A DNA stretch of 64,000 nt from Pomphorhynchus laevis (Eukaryota; Acanthocephala; Palaeacanthocephala; Echinorhynchida; Pomphorhynchidae): contig WNNJ02001108.1 of the NCBI GenBank assembly GCA_012934845.2, forward strand, positions 62,001 through 126,000, in the 5' to 3' direction. Each line of letters begins with the position of its first letter. Within the stretch, counting starts at the first letter, position 1. Of the stretch, positions 1-11,399 are shown piece by piece. Both the position numbers and the translations under genes were made by a program. The notes under the pieces were generated by a model. The model saw only the letters and a program-made list of their open reading frames with translations, did not search any database and was not told the DNA's origin.

Positions 1-180
1 GTTAATGGTTTCTCACGAACCATAGTCTTCGGAAGGAAAACTTAATTCGTCAGAGCCCTATATCCTGGGATGACTGATTGTTGACCGTTTGACTTGTCGT
101 TTTGTAGGTGTAAATCGAATTGTATATTATATATTGTATATTATTTATTGTGTTTTTATATCTAACACTTTTTTAATTCA
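1..180. other. Unassigned flank
   Basis: No coding frame or recognised repeat was seen. Positions 120-180 are very AT-rich and run into the 3' end of RLE-type LINE copy A. Confidence 0.4.
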
Positions 181-1385
181 AATATTTATACACATTAAAT
201 GTTACCCGCTAATGGGTCATTTCAGTTCCGAAAGAATAAAAAAATCATGACTGTAATGTGGAAGAACCTGATGAAATCTAGTAGATCGCGGAGCCCAAAG
301 ACTCGCGGACGCTGCACGCGCTATCGTCAAGTTGATTTTTATTCTCAGGTTGGTTATCACCTCGTGGTAATTAAGAAGATTCCCATGAGCTATCTTGCTT
401 GCGATCGTTTTCAGAACAATGCTTGCCTTGTTGCCAATGCCCCCTGATGTATAGAATACTAGAGGGATGAACCCGCTGTGTTCAACATTAGTTACACATT
501 CTTCGTGTTTGGCAATTTTCCGTGCCTCGTTGTAATCGAAAGCTGATACAGGGATTCTGCTTTTGGTAAGATTGAGCATGAGAAGAAAATATATTAACAT
601 CATAAAACGTTCGCTCAAATCTATCTCCAAACAGTCCAGAACATACAATATCAAATCGCGCGTTTTTATCACGAGTGGTAGTATTTCTTGTAAATGACAC
701 GTTATCAGAGACTCGATAACAGAGGTTCAATCGCGACACAAGAATAAATGTCAGACAAGGATCTAGCAATTACGTCACGAACAGCATTATGACGAATCGT
801 AGGCAAACCTTCTCGTTTACAAGCTAAAGCTTGAGTGGTGTCCATCTTACTTCCACAACTGCACTCAGAATATGACAAATTTGTGGGAGTCCATCCGTAT
901 CGACAGCATAATGCATCCTCGAACTCAATAGAGCTTAAATGAAATTTTTCAGATTGAATCGGTAGGGAGCTTAACCATGAATACGCATCTTTGACTGATG
1001 CGTGTCCAGTTGAATTTACCTCATCGGTATTCATTCGCGTAAGTGCAAGTTGTAACTTGTCTTTCAAATCCCGTTCATGACGACTTAAGACACTTCGCAA
1101 TGCTGCTGCCTGAAGTTGATTTAGTGAATCTCCTGTAAGACCAGAATCATATGAGCACAAAGAGACTGAGAGCAAGAGTAGTCCAACAAACATAAATTAG
1201 TTGGATCGTTTATCCCAAGTTCACCCATTTTGATAGACGAAGAAATGACTGTGAACCAATTGGTGTCAAGATTCATTTTTGTTAACTCCGGCAAGAACTT
1301 ATCAAATATTGCTTATTTCAGCTCCGTGAAAATCGAAGGATTAAGCTGCTTATTGGCACGCATAAAAAGTGAGTCCATTTAAATT
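181..1385 (-). pseudogene. RLE-type LINE copy A, 3' part (zinc knuckle and endonuclease)
   Basis: This is the C-terminal third of a non-LTR retrotransposon polyprotein on the minus strand. The frame at 705-1193 carries a knuckle with ECSCG, then a Cys and LPTIRHNAVRDVIARSL. A second frame (488-769) has ARFDIVCSGLF then FERTFYDVNIFSSHA, which fits a restriction-like endonuclease core (Asp, then D-V). A third (217-672) has GFIPLVFYTSGGIG and ends with SLWAPRSTRF, a tail shared with copy B. The frames alternate, so at least two frameshifts have broken it. The 5' part resumes at about 3905 beyond an inserted LINE. The element 3' end near 190-215 carries the CCCATTAGCGGG motif shared with the other copies. 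Assignment to the R2/R4/NeSL-like RLE group is inference from domain order. Confidence 0.75.
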
Positions 1386-3904
1386 GTAATAATTTTACAA
1401 GTCCTGAATAAAAAAAGGATTTATTTTAACGTGGCAAATGCGTGCCAGCGCACGCTTACATGACCACAACAAAACAAAACTGTGAATCAGGTGTCGAGAA
1501 GGTGTGAACGGAGAGGTGTTTGAATGTGATACAGGAGGGAGCGCGGCGGACGTCGAGAGGGAGTTGATTCCAGGCGAGTGAGGCGGCGACGAGGAAGGAT
1601 CGGAGACCGTAGTTGTTGGAGTAATTAGGAACGTGGAGTAAGAGGGTATGACAGGAACGAAGCGATAGCGAGGTGGGGCGAGTATCGTCTAAGAAAGGAA
1701 GGTTGATGAACGATGGGGAGCCGACAGCGATGAGACGAAAAGTAACGAGAAGAAGGCGGAGTTTGATGCGGATGTGGATGGTGGGCCAGGAGAGTTGGGC
1801 AAAATATGTGGATGTGTGGTCGAAGCGACGGAGACGAAAGAGCACTCGAACGGCGGTGTTGATTATTCGTTGTAGGGGTAGGATGATGGATTTTGGAGAA
1901 TTGGCGAAAAGGCTAAGGCAGTAATCGATTTTAGGGAAAAGAAGCGATGAAAGAAGAGACATACAAGAACGGAAGTCGATAAGGGGGCGGATACGGCGGA
2001 TGTCACGAAGAATTAAGTTAGACGAGCGGACCTTGTCACGGACGAAGGGTTTAAGGGAAAGGTGATCATCGAAATGGAAGCCTAAGAAAGTGAGATTGTG
2101 GACTATAGGGATGATCGATGAGGCAAAAGATACAATGGGAGGAGATATGCTTGGTTTACGGGGAAGGATCCACATTATTTTGGACTTTTCGGCGTTTAGA
2201 ACGAGATGGAGATTGGAGAGACGTTTGTAGATAGAAGAAAGACAGTTGGAGGCAGAAATGGCGAATTCGTGTATGCGATGTTCGGGTGTTTGAGCATAGA
2301 TGAGGATGCCATCGGCATATTGAATGTCGTTAAAGGAGTAAGGTTTGATAAACGAAGAGAGATCACCAAGCAGAAGAGAGAAAAAGCAGGGGACCTAGGA
2401 CTGAACCTTGTGTGACCCCGCAAAAAATAGGGATGGGAGGGGAGGATGATGAATTAGAACAGACGCGAAAGGAATGGTCGGATAGATATGAGGCGAACCA
2501 AGCTACGGAGGAGGAAGAAAAGCCGTAATCATAACGAAGGCGAGAAAGGAGGACGGAGTGGTCGACAATGTCGAATGCGGAGGAGAGGTCGAGGGAGATG
2601 AGAACACTATATAGAGCCTTGTCTCGAGAAATGAGTAAGTCGTTGTACACTTTTATGCATGCGATTTCTGTCGAGTGATTAGAGCGGAAAGCGGATTGGA
2701 AAGGAGGGTACATATTGGATGAGGAGAGATAAGCGTTGATTTGTATTAAGATGAGGCGTTCTAAGAGCTTTGAAAGAGTAGGGAGTAGTGAAATGGGGCG
2801 ATAGCTAGAAGGAAGGGAGGGGTCGAGCGATTGTTTCTTAAGGAGGGGACGAACGATTGCGGATTTCCAGTGTGAAGGGAAGATACGACTGCGGATGGAC
2901 GAGTTAAACAAGGTTGTGAGAAATGGGGATATTGATGAGCATATAGATTTTAATATGTGGGTAGGCAGGGGATCGGCAGGTGAGGTTTTGTTGGGCAAGG
3001 ACATGAGGACAGATGATACTTCTGTAGGTGAGACAGGGAGAAGATGAAAGAGTTCCGGAAGAATGAGAGTAGACTGGGCAGAGTGGGATAGGATGGAGAC
3101 CGGGGTGTGAGAGAGCAGCGTGGATACTTTAGTCTGGAGAAATGACGAATAATCATTAGCATTGATGTTGCAAGGCGTAGAGGAACGAGCCAGGATTGAG
3201 TTAAAAGTATGCCAGAGAGTCTTAGAGTTGAATGAAGTGATGATTTTATGCTGCCAGAAGAAGTTGCATTTGGTACGTAGTAGGTGGAGATGAGACCGGC
3301 GAAGAGCAAGATAGGAATCACGGAAAGACTGAGTGATCGAGCAGAAATCGCGTCTGAGAGAGCGGTGATAGTCTCGAAAAGCATGGCGGAGTCGACGCTT
3401 TGAGAGTAGGCATTGGATGTCAAACCATGGGGCACGGTGCAAGCGACGGTGTGGGTGAGACTTGAAGGGCAAGATAAATATCGAGAGTGGATGTGAGTTC
3501 AGAGTTGAAAAGAAAGGCGAGATCGTGAGGAGATGAATATGTTATTGTGGGTAATGATAGAGACGATTTGAGTAAGGCAGAGCGGAGAAGGGAGAGGTCA
3601 AGATTTCTGCAAGGGCGACGTAGGATTGTAGGTGTGTGAGGAGGGGTGTGGTTGCGAGCGAGATCAAGGGTGATAAGAAAGTGATCGGATAGACCAGGAT
3701 CAGAGATGGACAGTGAGGTGTGGGCAGCAAAATGATCGGGGACAGCGATGATGTCGAGTGCCCCGCCAAGTATATGTGTGGGGGCAGTGGAGATTAGTTT
3801 GTAATTGTAGTTGGATAGAATGTTGATGAAGCGGATGGAATCTGTGGAAGAGGGGCGGTCTAGGCGGATATTGAAGTCGCCTAATAATGCAGTATGATGA
3901 TCAA
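1386..3904 (-). mobile_element. L2/CR1-like LINE, 5'-truncated, inserted in RLE copy A
   Basis: About 2.5 kb of LINE on the minus strand. It begins inside the APE endonuclease at LLGDFNIRLDRPSS (near 3880) and continues through GLSDHFLITLDLA, a linker with PWFDIQC, the RT (SLDLSSAFDIVDHSVLL near 2590, GVTQGSVLGPLLF near 2410) and the C-terminal region (1456-2175). The 3' UTR ends near 1386 after GGCAAATGCGTGCCAG (plus-strand reading, 1433), which recurs at 18170 and 18600. The family matches the near-complete LINE at 27.5-31.1 kb. The copy A reading frame stops at about 3910 and resumes at about 1385, so this is a nested insertion younger than copy A. Confidence 0.8.
1456..3880 (-). pseudogene. 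RT pseudogene of the inserted L2-like LINE
   Basis: The coding region is split over frames at 3420-3880, 2363-3472, about 2196-2360 and 1456-2175, so it holds three or more frameshifts. The catalytic box near 2325 reads IQYADGILIY: the second Asp of YADD is Gly, so the RT was catalytically dead even before the shifts. The C-terminal part keeps the family pattern NLILRDIRRIRP and LLFPKIDYCLSLF. Plus-strand open frames at 1673-1924 and 2206-2415 are its antisense shadows. Confidence 0.8.
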
Positions 3905-5760
3905 CCCCTGAATATGCAGTATGATGATCAATCTTCAACATTTCTCTCCAAGATTGACAATTTATAGAAGTGGATTCAGCGACGAATTCGTTCGAGCCAA
4001 TAGGAACTCCGAGGATTGTAATTCCATGTGAAGTTCGGTTGATATCTGGTAGGTAACTCAAATTTGAATGGCCATTATAAGTTAGCAGCTGTGTTTTCGA
4101 AGTGTTTGCATAATATCCAAATAGGGGGCCATTATCAGAAAGGATATCCCATACCGTTTGAAGATCGTTTAAACTACCAACAAAATTGAAATCGTCGGCA
4201 TACCAACGTTTCTTCACGTTTGGAACTGCTTGTCTGATGATATTTATAACTGGTAACGAAGGCATTGCATAACCAGCCATTGCGAGAAGGTCACCCTGAG
4301 TGAAACCCTTTCTAGAAAGAATACTGCGACCACCCAAAGCAATCCCTGCCGGTGTCATATAAATGTTATTCATTGTAATCAAAAAATATGGGCACGCTAA
4401 CGCTATATTGTGCAACGCAGCAATTCGGTTTATCGAGTTAAAGGCATTCTTCGCATCAACAGCCATGATACAGTGATCGTGATTTTCATTAAATGCGTGA
4501 CGAATTGAATGAACAGCGTATTCAAGCCCACCCTTTTGAGAGGCCGCTAGTTGAACTAATCCTGCTGCGTCTTGTAAATCCTGTTTTATTACTTGCAGTA
4601 AAGTCTTGCAGATTATTCTCCTTGCGACATCGCATACACTTATTGGACGTGACTATTTGCTAATCGCGATTAACCCGCAAGCGGTAAATGCATCGAGAGA
4701 ACCGGACGTCATTGGTTCAGTTGCTATGCAGATTACTAGCTCAGCCAAAAATTTCGCGAGGTTTAGGAACTTATTACCGAATTTCGTGAGCATATTACGC
4801 CAGGATATTGAGTCAATTCCAGTTGGTCCTGCACCTTCGTTAGTTCGTTTACAAGCCACAACTATTTGATTTTCGTATATTAAGATGAATCGAATCGAGT
4901 GATGTAAATCCGTATTACTTAGGTGGTATTTCAACAATGCATCATGATAAGCAAGTACTCCAGTAGGATGTAAGTCTTGATGAGACTCTCTAACTGTCTT
5001 ATCGATCATGGCGTCATATGATAAAATTCCTGACGCAGTGTCCACCAAGAGTAACGACGACCCAGCAGAGCATTTTCCACAATTTAAACTTTTTTGCAGA
5101 AAGTGGGCCTCGTCGAAAAGCTCAAATAAGCGGGATTGGCGTCACAAAGACAAGCGACGTTCAAGGGTTTTACGAATCCGTGCAAGTTTTCTTGTGGGTA
5201 TGCGCTGGAGAACACATTGACAGAAGATTGTTGCTTCTTTAAGTTTGTCTACATTTGCACGATGATTGCGAGCTACCACAAAATAGAAGGACGCAAGACA
5301 TTCGATTAATTGTTGACTGGCAGAGCATTGTGGTAACGTAAACAGATTCGGTTTCCATTGTAGCACATGTAATAACTGTAACACTGTAATAATCATTTGG
5401 TGTTGACGATATAGCAACTCTTCTGATATTAATTGATTCATATCCAATCCAGTAACGTGACTTCGAGTAATAGTGGATTCAACCTCAGGACCACTTTCCA
5501 GTGTAACAACAGGAGTGAAAGTAGTTACTTCATGCCGTGTTAAACTGTGTATGTTGGTCGACTGCATCGCTGAAATCCTCTTTGTACAATTTGAGGCTTA
5601 ACAATTAACACAGTTACTATGATTTTGAGCACATACACAACACTTACACTTAGCGACAGAATTGCAGTTGCAACATTTAGGGATTGATGAAGGTTTACCT
5701 CTAGGCATTGAACTCTGTATATTGTCTGGTTGTTATGATTGTAAGTAGTTAGTTTTCTGA
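3905..5760 (-). pseudogene. RLE-type LINE copy A, 5' part (RT)
   Basis: This is the N-terminal two thirds of copy A. From the 5' side: a frame at 5142-5567; one at 4653-5048 with GAGPTGIDSISWRNML and LDAFTACGLIAISK; then the RT fingers and palm (from 4466) with MAVDAKNAFNSINR, KGFTQGDLLAMAGYA and RWYADDFNFVGS. The YADD box is intact. At least two frameshifts separate these frames. The RT ends at DHHTAYS, where the L2-like LINE begins. The element 5' end is placed near 5756 because GTAGTTAGTTTT (5745-5756) recurs at the 5' end of copy B (8861-8872). Confidence 0.75.
5598..5708 (-). CDS. Cys-rich mini-ORF at the 5' end of RLE copy A
   Basis: A 36-codon frame from ATG at 5708 to a TAA at 5598. 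It starts MPRGKPSSIP and holds ten cysteines in the pattern KCCNCNSVAKCKCCVC, then CVNC. The same pattern occurs at the 5' end of copy B (about 8605-8745) and at 60138-60251. The clustered CxC and CxxC pairs suggest a small metal-binding, possibly nucleic-acid-binding module at the N-terminus of the retrotransposon protein. Similar N-terminal Cys modules exist in related cnidarian and sponge elements, from memory. Whether it is a separate small protein or an N-terminal exon cut off by a stop is unknown. Confidence 0.5.
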   Translation of the reverse strand: MPRGKPSSIPKCCNCNSVAKCKCCVCAQNHSNCVNC

Positions 5761-5776
5761 GAAAGTAAATTTTTTA

Positions 5777-6483
5777 TTACACAATCGAAAAGTTTAAATG
5801 TCGTGCTTCCGTAAATGGTTTCGCCGGAAGGGAACGGCTAGATCTTGGAGCCCGAAGCGAGGCCGAGCATGAACGCATGATTGAGAAGGCAAGACGTCGC
5901 TTCAAGCGAATTAGATTCTCCACGTAATACTGTGGATGTGCCTCGGTTTTCTTGCAAATGATTGACCGCAACAGCGATATTAAACTTGCACCCATGCTTG
6001 CTGATGTAGAAAAAACAGGGGCAGAAAACGACAATGCTCTACCTATTCGATTCGCTCCCCGTATTTTGATATTTTGCATTTTTCGTTGAACTCGAAGGCG
6101 GAACGGGCACTACGATTTGCGTAAGATTCAGCAAGCGTTGAACAAATCGTGACGTTACAGAACGTCCGCTCATATCGTTCCGCATGCAATCCAGAACATA
6201 CAATATATAGTCTTGCTTGTACATCTCTTGTGGTGCAAGAAGATTGAAAGGACATAGACTTGGGGATTTAAGAAAGTCGAGGCTCGATTTACACACCGTG
6301 AAATAATTCTGTTAATTCTTGGGCAATTATGTCCCTGATTGCGTTATGTCTGATTGTCGGTAAGCCTCCTCTGGCGCAAGAGAGTGCATGACCAACACCC
6401 ATTAACTCTCCACAGACGCACTGTCGTTCTTCGGTCAGGGTTGACCATCCATATCGGCAGCGTAGAGCATCGATGAATTCCAA
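5777..6483 (-). pseudogene. RLE copy B zinc knuckle and endonuclease
   Basis: The frame 6289-6483 reads ERQCVCGELMGVGHALSCAR, then GGLPTIRHNAIRDIIAQEL, a C-x-C...H...C knuckle followed by the family RHN-IRD box. The next frames (6043-6296) give DYILYVLDCMRND and ERTFCNVTICSTLAESY, then a FNEKCKISKYGERIE-type segment. The last (5777-6079) ends RRLAFSIMRSCSASLRAPRS. The D...(N/D)V spacing fits a restriction-like nuclease. Two or more frame changes break it. Confidence 0.7.
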
Positions 6484-6951
6484 AGGACTGAGGTGAAACC
6501 TCTCCGTCTTAAGTGGCAGTGAGCTGAGTCAAGAGGACGCTCCGTCAGTTGCAGCATGTGATATGGAATTCGCAATTGCAGGCTCCAGGGACTCTGTAAC
6601 CGCTGCAAGCCTCTTATTAAATAAGATTTTTCTTTTATTAGATAGACATGCTGAGTTCGATTTTTGCAGTTCGTAAAGTTGTTCAGCGCTGTCAGCGCAA
6701 TCAAACGCTCTGCACATTTCTAGAGATTCCCGAGACTCAATTTGATTGTTAAAGCAGGGATCAAAGATACAAAGTCTTCCAAGCTTTAGCGGCGAAGAAA
6801 TAATTGTGATCCACTTCGCGTCGAGCGGAAATTTAGTAAGGACTGGTACGAGTGACTGAAAGATCGCATTGTGCAGATCCAACAAGCTTTCTGGTCTGCA
6901 CTCAATCAACCGGAGATAATGTGCCCATCTGAACTGCACTGAATGAACCAA
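6435..6951 (-). pseudogene. RLE copy B linker between RT and zinc knuckle
   Basis: The frame 6529-6951 contains FRWAHYLRLIECRPESLLDL and SSPLKLGRLCIFDP, matching SSIKMGELGINDP in copy A and TSPLKLGELGISNP in copy E. This conserved segment follows the RT thumb in the family. It then breaks into the overlapping frame 6435-6704. Its role is unknown. Confidence 0.6.
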
Positions 6952-7109
6952 CCCCGTTCATGCAACGTGTGGATCAATTAGGGCCACCTCCTTTAGTCGA
7001 TCGACGACAGATACCCATGCGTTACATCTTTCGGTGTATGCTCAGAAATGAATATTTTGGTGCCAATGGGCACTCCAAGTGTTATCAACCCAGTAGTGTA
7101 ATTCGATAC

Positions 7110-7802
7110 TCACACCAGGAATGAAGGCATATCGATCCGTTTGTGCGAGGGCATCTTTATTTTGGAGGCATTCACATGGTATCCATAAAGGGGACCCTTG
7201 TTTGTGAGAATATCCCAGACCTTTTGGATGTCTTCACTGCTGCCGACAAAGTTTGAGTCATCGGCGTACCACCTTTGAACAATTCGAGGAACATTTCGCT
7301 GGATGTAATCGATGAGTGGTAGAGTGGACATAGCGTACGCAGGCATAGTCAAGGGATCTCCCTGAGTAAATCCCTCCATCGAGACTATTGTATCTCCACA
7401 TAGATAGAGCATTGCTGGTGTTTTATTTACATTCTTCAAGGCTACTGTAAGCGCTGGACTAGTACAATTGATATTATGGAGTGTGGTTGCTCGATTGATG
7501 GTGTTAAATGCGTTAGAAGCGTCTACTGCTAGCAGGCATTGATCACTGTTCATAAAATAGGCGTCTCGTAATGATCGCACAGCATATTCAATTCCAGATT
7601 TCTGAGATGCAGCTAATTGGAGAACACCTGCAGCCTTCATCAAATCCATTTTGATTATACTCAATAAAGTGCGGCAGATAATTCGTCTCGATACTTCACA
7701 AATTCCTATCGGTCTAATTCGACCTGCTTTTTTCCGAATCGCGACGAATCTGCAACCAGTAAACGCGTCTAGTAAGCCCATAGGTAAATTTTTTACTCGC
7801 AA
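7110..7802 (-). pseudogene. RLE copy B reverse transcriptase core
   Basis: A 230-codon stretch covers most of the RT: PIGICEVSRRIICRTLL (fingers), LAVDASNAFNTINRATTL (motif A), EGFTQGDPLTMPAYAMSTL (motif B) and VQRWYADDSNFVGSSED (motif C with intact YADD). The upstream GPTG-type segment lies in another frame near 7860-7910, so the ORF is broken on its 5' side. Length and motif spacing match copy A. Confidence 0.8.
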
Positions 7803-7902
7803 TACTGATGGCTAGGTCAGTGAGAGAACGTGCCAAATTGCGAGAGACTTCTCCAATACATGTAAGGAATCTTCGCCAGGATTGTGCATCGACTCCCGTA
7901 GG

Positions 7903-8241
7903 TCATGCACTTTCATGAGTTCGTCGGCAGGCATTGATAATGTGATTTTCGCTAATCTCTAAAAAACGGACTGGGTGGTGATTACATGTTGTGAGTGGAA
8001 CTGTTAGTAGGGCTTCTTCATTAATTGGATCGGCCTTTGGATGTAATTCCTGTAATAATTGCTTTACCGATTTACCATTTACGATGTCGCTATGAGACAG
8101 CAGACCGGCTACCATTTCCCCTGATAGTGTAGCAGATCCTGCTGAGAGTTTGCCTGCAGTCATCAAATTTATGTAGCTTATTTTCCAATTTACAGCAGTT
8201 AGTGGTGGACTATTTGAGATTACGTTTTGCCGCAAATACAT
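7903..8241 (-). pseudogene. RLE copy B N-terminal region
   Basis: This frame aligns in order with 4653-5048 of copy A: LLQELHPKADP, a PVRFLEISENHIINACRRT segment and the residues just before the GPTG box. It lies between the Cys module and the RT. No catalytic motif is visible; family position only. Confidence 0.5.
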
Positions 8242-8604
8242 CGCCTCTTCAAATAATTCATCATTTAGATTCCGACCAAAGTTTCAGTCGATTTTCAATT
8301 GTTTTCCGAATCGTTGAGATATTTCTTATTCGTATATTTTTAAGGATTAGCTGTGAGAATACAGTGGCGTCTTTCAGGGCATCCAAATGCTCCGAATTTG
8401 CTGCTTTCGAGTAAAAACCTGCCAAGATCCTTACGAACTGATTACTAGCGTTGTACAGGGGCAGACATAAGTGGTTGGGTCTCCATTAACAAACCACTTC
8501 GAGCGAGTCGGTAAGGCATTCGATTTTTTTGCGTGCTAAGAGACTTGTCCTCATGCTGTTCGGCAATCACTTAGTGTTCGGTACTTGAGTGTGGCAACGT
8601 GACA

Positions 8605-8745
8605 CTTGAGAACGATTATCACAATTATTGGCTCTGCAGTTGGTGCATGTAGTACGATTCTTCGCACATCGACAGCCCTTGCATTTTGCAGCTGGTCCAT
8701 TGCACGTGCAACAAAGAATTTGCGTCGATGGTTTCTTTCGAGGTA
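8605..8745 (-). pseudogene. Cys-rich module of RLE copy B
   Basis: Minus-strand translation gives LCCTCNGPAAKCKGCRCAKN, then TTCTNC and an NNC. This is the same cluster as in copy A (5598-5708) and at 60138-60251. Here the frame stays open past the final Cys, unlike the other two. No ATG is obvious just upstream, so the start is uncertain. Confidence 0.5.
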
Positions 8746-8884
8746 TTGTAATCAGTTACGTTATTGTATTGTAAAATTGTTATTTGTCTTGTGAATCAAT
8801 GTGACTGAGTGGTGATATTCGTTGAATAGTTGTATATAATAATCTCTCAAACTTTTTTAGGTAGTTAGTTTTTTAATAATAATT

Positions 8885-10595
8885 TTTTATAGCGTATTAT
8901 TTATTCAAAATATTCACATTGATTCTGGTTCCCGCAAATGGGCCTCAAATTGACATTTACAGTCCCATATTCGGTAAAATAATGCCAGATAGTTTCTCAG
9001 TGTGTTATAATAGCCAACTCTACCATTTGAATAGTTGCAGAGATAGTTCTTTGTTGAAACATAATCACCTTCGTATGTGGGAGATACATTCTGTATACGA
9101 TTGTTTGCTTTTTATGACAGCTTTTCTTACTAATATATCCAATTATCTCCCAATTTCTGCAGTGGTTGACACTATGGCTGGTATGAAAATTCCATTCAAC
9201 ACTAGTGATACAAGCTCGCCATATTTGGCCCTCCTGCGATTTGAATGGTAGTCGAGTGTGGAACCGACAGTTTGATGAGCGTAGGATGTTGCTAAGTGGT
9301 TAAAAACGCAAATGTCGACATAAGACCGCTAAATCCTACACTGAAAAATTCATTCACACGATGTCCATTCTAGCAGATCTATTCCTTGTTGTGGTGCTGG
9401 ATGCAAACACTGTACCTTCATCAATTGGACGTAATTCAACCTCCCGGTCCATGCGTTCACATGCCTCACTAAGAATCGAGCCTATAGTATTGCGTATGGC
9501 GTTGTGTATGAGGATTGTTCCACCGCCTACTCTACAAGAGAGTACATGTCTTAAATTAAATTCTTCTGAACAACGCCAGATTTTTTTTACTTTTAATTGG
9601 TAAATCATACCTAGTCGCAACTGCATCCCGAAACTGTTGCTCCTGTAAATTAAAGCTAGACGGTTTTGAAGGAATAGACGTCAACCATGTCGAAGCATTC
9701 TTCTGTGCAGCATGTTGTAAAATTCGGGCCGTTTTTTCACTTGCGTTTTTCCAGAATTTGTTTCTTAAGTTGCTCAAATGTATTACGCTTATTGTTTCAG
9801 TAACCATAACCAAGTTCCTTTAGGATTTCCCCAATGTCAGTACTGTTACTATGACTAACGTTTGCATTCGCTATTATGTGTGATTGTCGATAAACCTATT
9901 CTGAATTAAATGATGGATCTATTATGCCTAAACCCCTATCTCTGGCCGGTAGTTTAATAATATCTCTAAGCTCTGAAGTTAACATATCCAATCCCATAAT
10001 GCTAGGTATCAACTTAAAGAAGATATCATCAGCTAAACATCTGAACCATGATGAGCTTACTTTTGTAGTGCGCACCAAATGCGTCCATTGAAATTGAATC
10101 GCTCGAATTAGCAATATATAAGCAACATATGGATCATAGTCGGTTAAATCGCAGAGATGTCGTACCTGTACTCGCCGAGAGTCAATTAAACTCATGACTT
10201 TACACGCACGAAATGTATCACATCCGATATACCTTACCAACACCTTGATACCATTTGTACGCACTTTGACTCCTTGCATAAGGTATTTAGTTTCGTTTGT
10301 TCTAATTTCGTTCTTGTTTAAAAAACAACATTTTAATGTGTTTATGTGAAATCCAAAACTTTTACCGGTCACTTTCAAAAGATCCCATACTTGAACCAAC
10401 TCATGCGCACGCCCAACAAACGTTGCATCATATGCGTACCATAATTGATTGGCATTGTGTATTTTGTTTTTAATTTCCTCAATTATCGGTAGAGAGGCAT
10501 CTGCAAATGCATCCATAGCCAAGGGGTCTCCTTGTGTTACCCCTTCTTCAGATAGTCCCCTCAGCAACAATAAGCAGTGATGATTCTGAATATGT
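8885..10595 (-). pseudogene. RLE-type LINE copy C, 5'-truncated
   Basis: Third copy in the head-to-tail array. RT frame 9896-10570 has SEEGVTQGDPLAMDAFADA (motif B), but motif C reads LWYAYDATFVGR: the first Asp of YADD is Tyr, so it is inactive. It is followed by YIGCDTFRACKVMSL and RGLGIIDPSFN. The knuckle and endonuclease region is in 9354-9813 with FNLRHVLSCRVGGG and IHNAIRNTI, ending SARMDIV. The 3' end near 8920-8945 carries TGGTTCCCGCAAATGGG, almost identical to that of copy D. The 5' side is cut near 10595, at the copy D 3' end. Confidence 0.7.
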
Positions 10596-10599
10596 ATTA

Positions 10600-11395
10600 A
10601 TCAGAAGCGTCGTCATGCAAGGCAAATCGCGTTTATTATCACGTTTAATAATATTATCACGTTTAATTTTTTTAATTATAATTTATTCAAAAATAATTTA
10701 CAAATCTGGTTCCCTCAAATGGGCATATGGACAGGTGAAAAATATCTAGTTAATTGAAATTGACAGTTGTCTGTCGCGATGTACGCAGACATGCAGAAGC
10801 CATTCAGCAGCGACCGTAGCTGCTCAATAGTAATTGCAGTGAGGAGGCTAGGAATTTGTTTCATTCAACCCTATACTTGTAAATGCGGCGTAACGACTAC
10901 TCTTTGTTATTATTAAGGTTTTCACCCGTGTCATTATGAATGTCTAATATGGGGCGCAGTTTGCAAAGTAGGTGAGCGAATGAGAATCACATTCACAAAC
11001 TATCAATTTTTGATAGTGGCCACAACTTTTACACCACATAATCGAAAATATGGTTAAGAGCTTCGTCACACCCTTGGAGACATAACTTGCATATACACAA
11101 ATGATCTCTCTTATGCAAAGGAATAGTCACGGCTCTCAGCTCATTGTGATATCCATGAATTGAAGCTCTCCAAATTAGTGGACGTTTGGACGCTCTCGGA
11201 TATTGCCATGCAATTTGTGTCATCACTGGTGTAAGCGAAAACTCTGGGTTCACTTGCAATTTCGTTTCCAAGAAATGCGCTAGGTTACATTCAAATTCGT
11301 CGGTTATCGGCTATCCCAAAGAGGTATATGAGTCGAAATATTAAACCTGCAATATAAAATCTTCCAAGGCGCACTCTCTGCTGAAACAAGATGCT
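10600..11395 (-). pseudogene. RLE-type LINE fragment D (3' end)
   Basis: A short 3' fragment. The terminal motif TGGTTCCCTCAAATGGG lies at about 10709, next to copy C. Frame 11029-11271 contains PLHKRDHLCICKLCLQGCDE, a CxCxxC knuckle, but its flanks differ from copies A, B and E, so it may be a sister family. The 5' side ends near an APE LINE fragment. Broken and partial. Confidence 0.45.
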
Positions 11396-11399
11396 GTTC

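Larger units (their letters stand above)
5765..8872 (-). mobile_element. RLE-type LINE copy B, near full length
   Basis: About 3.1 kb on the minus strand, the most complete copy in the array. From 5' to 3': Cys module (about 8605-8745), N-terminal region (7903-8241), RT (7110-7802), linker (6435-6951), zinc knuckle (6289-6483) and restriction-like endonuclease (5777-6296). The 3' end abuts the 5' end of copy A at about 5760, with only a few bases between. Copy A without its insert is also about 3.1 kb, which supports this as the full element length. Several frameshifts and stops separate the domains, so it is dead. Confidence 0.75.

Noticed and set aside
1673-2415. Plus-strand open frames rich in Arg/Lys
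   Set aside because: They are antisense to the nested LINE RT, whose motifs read clearly on the minus strand.
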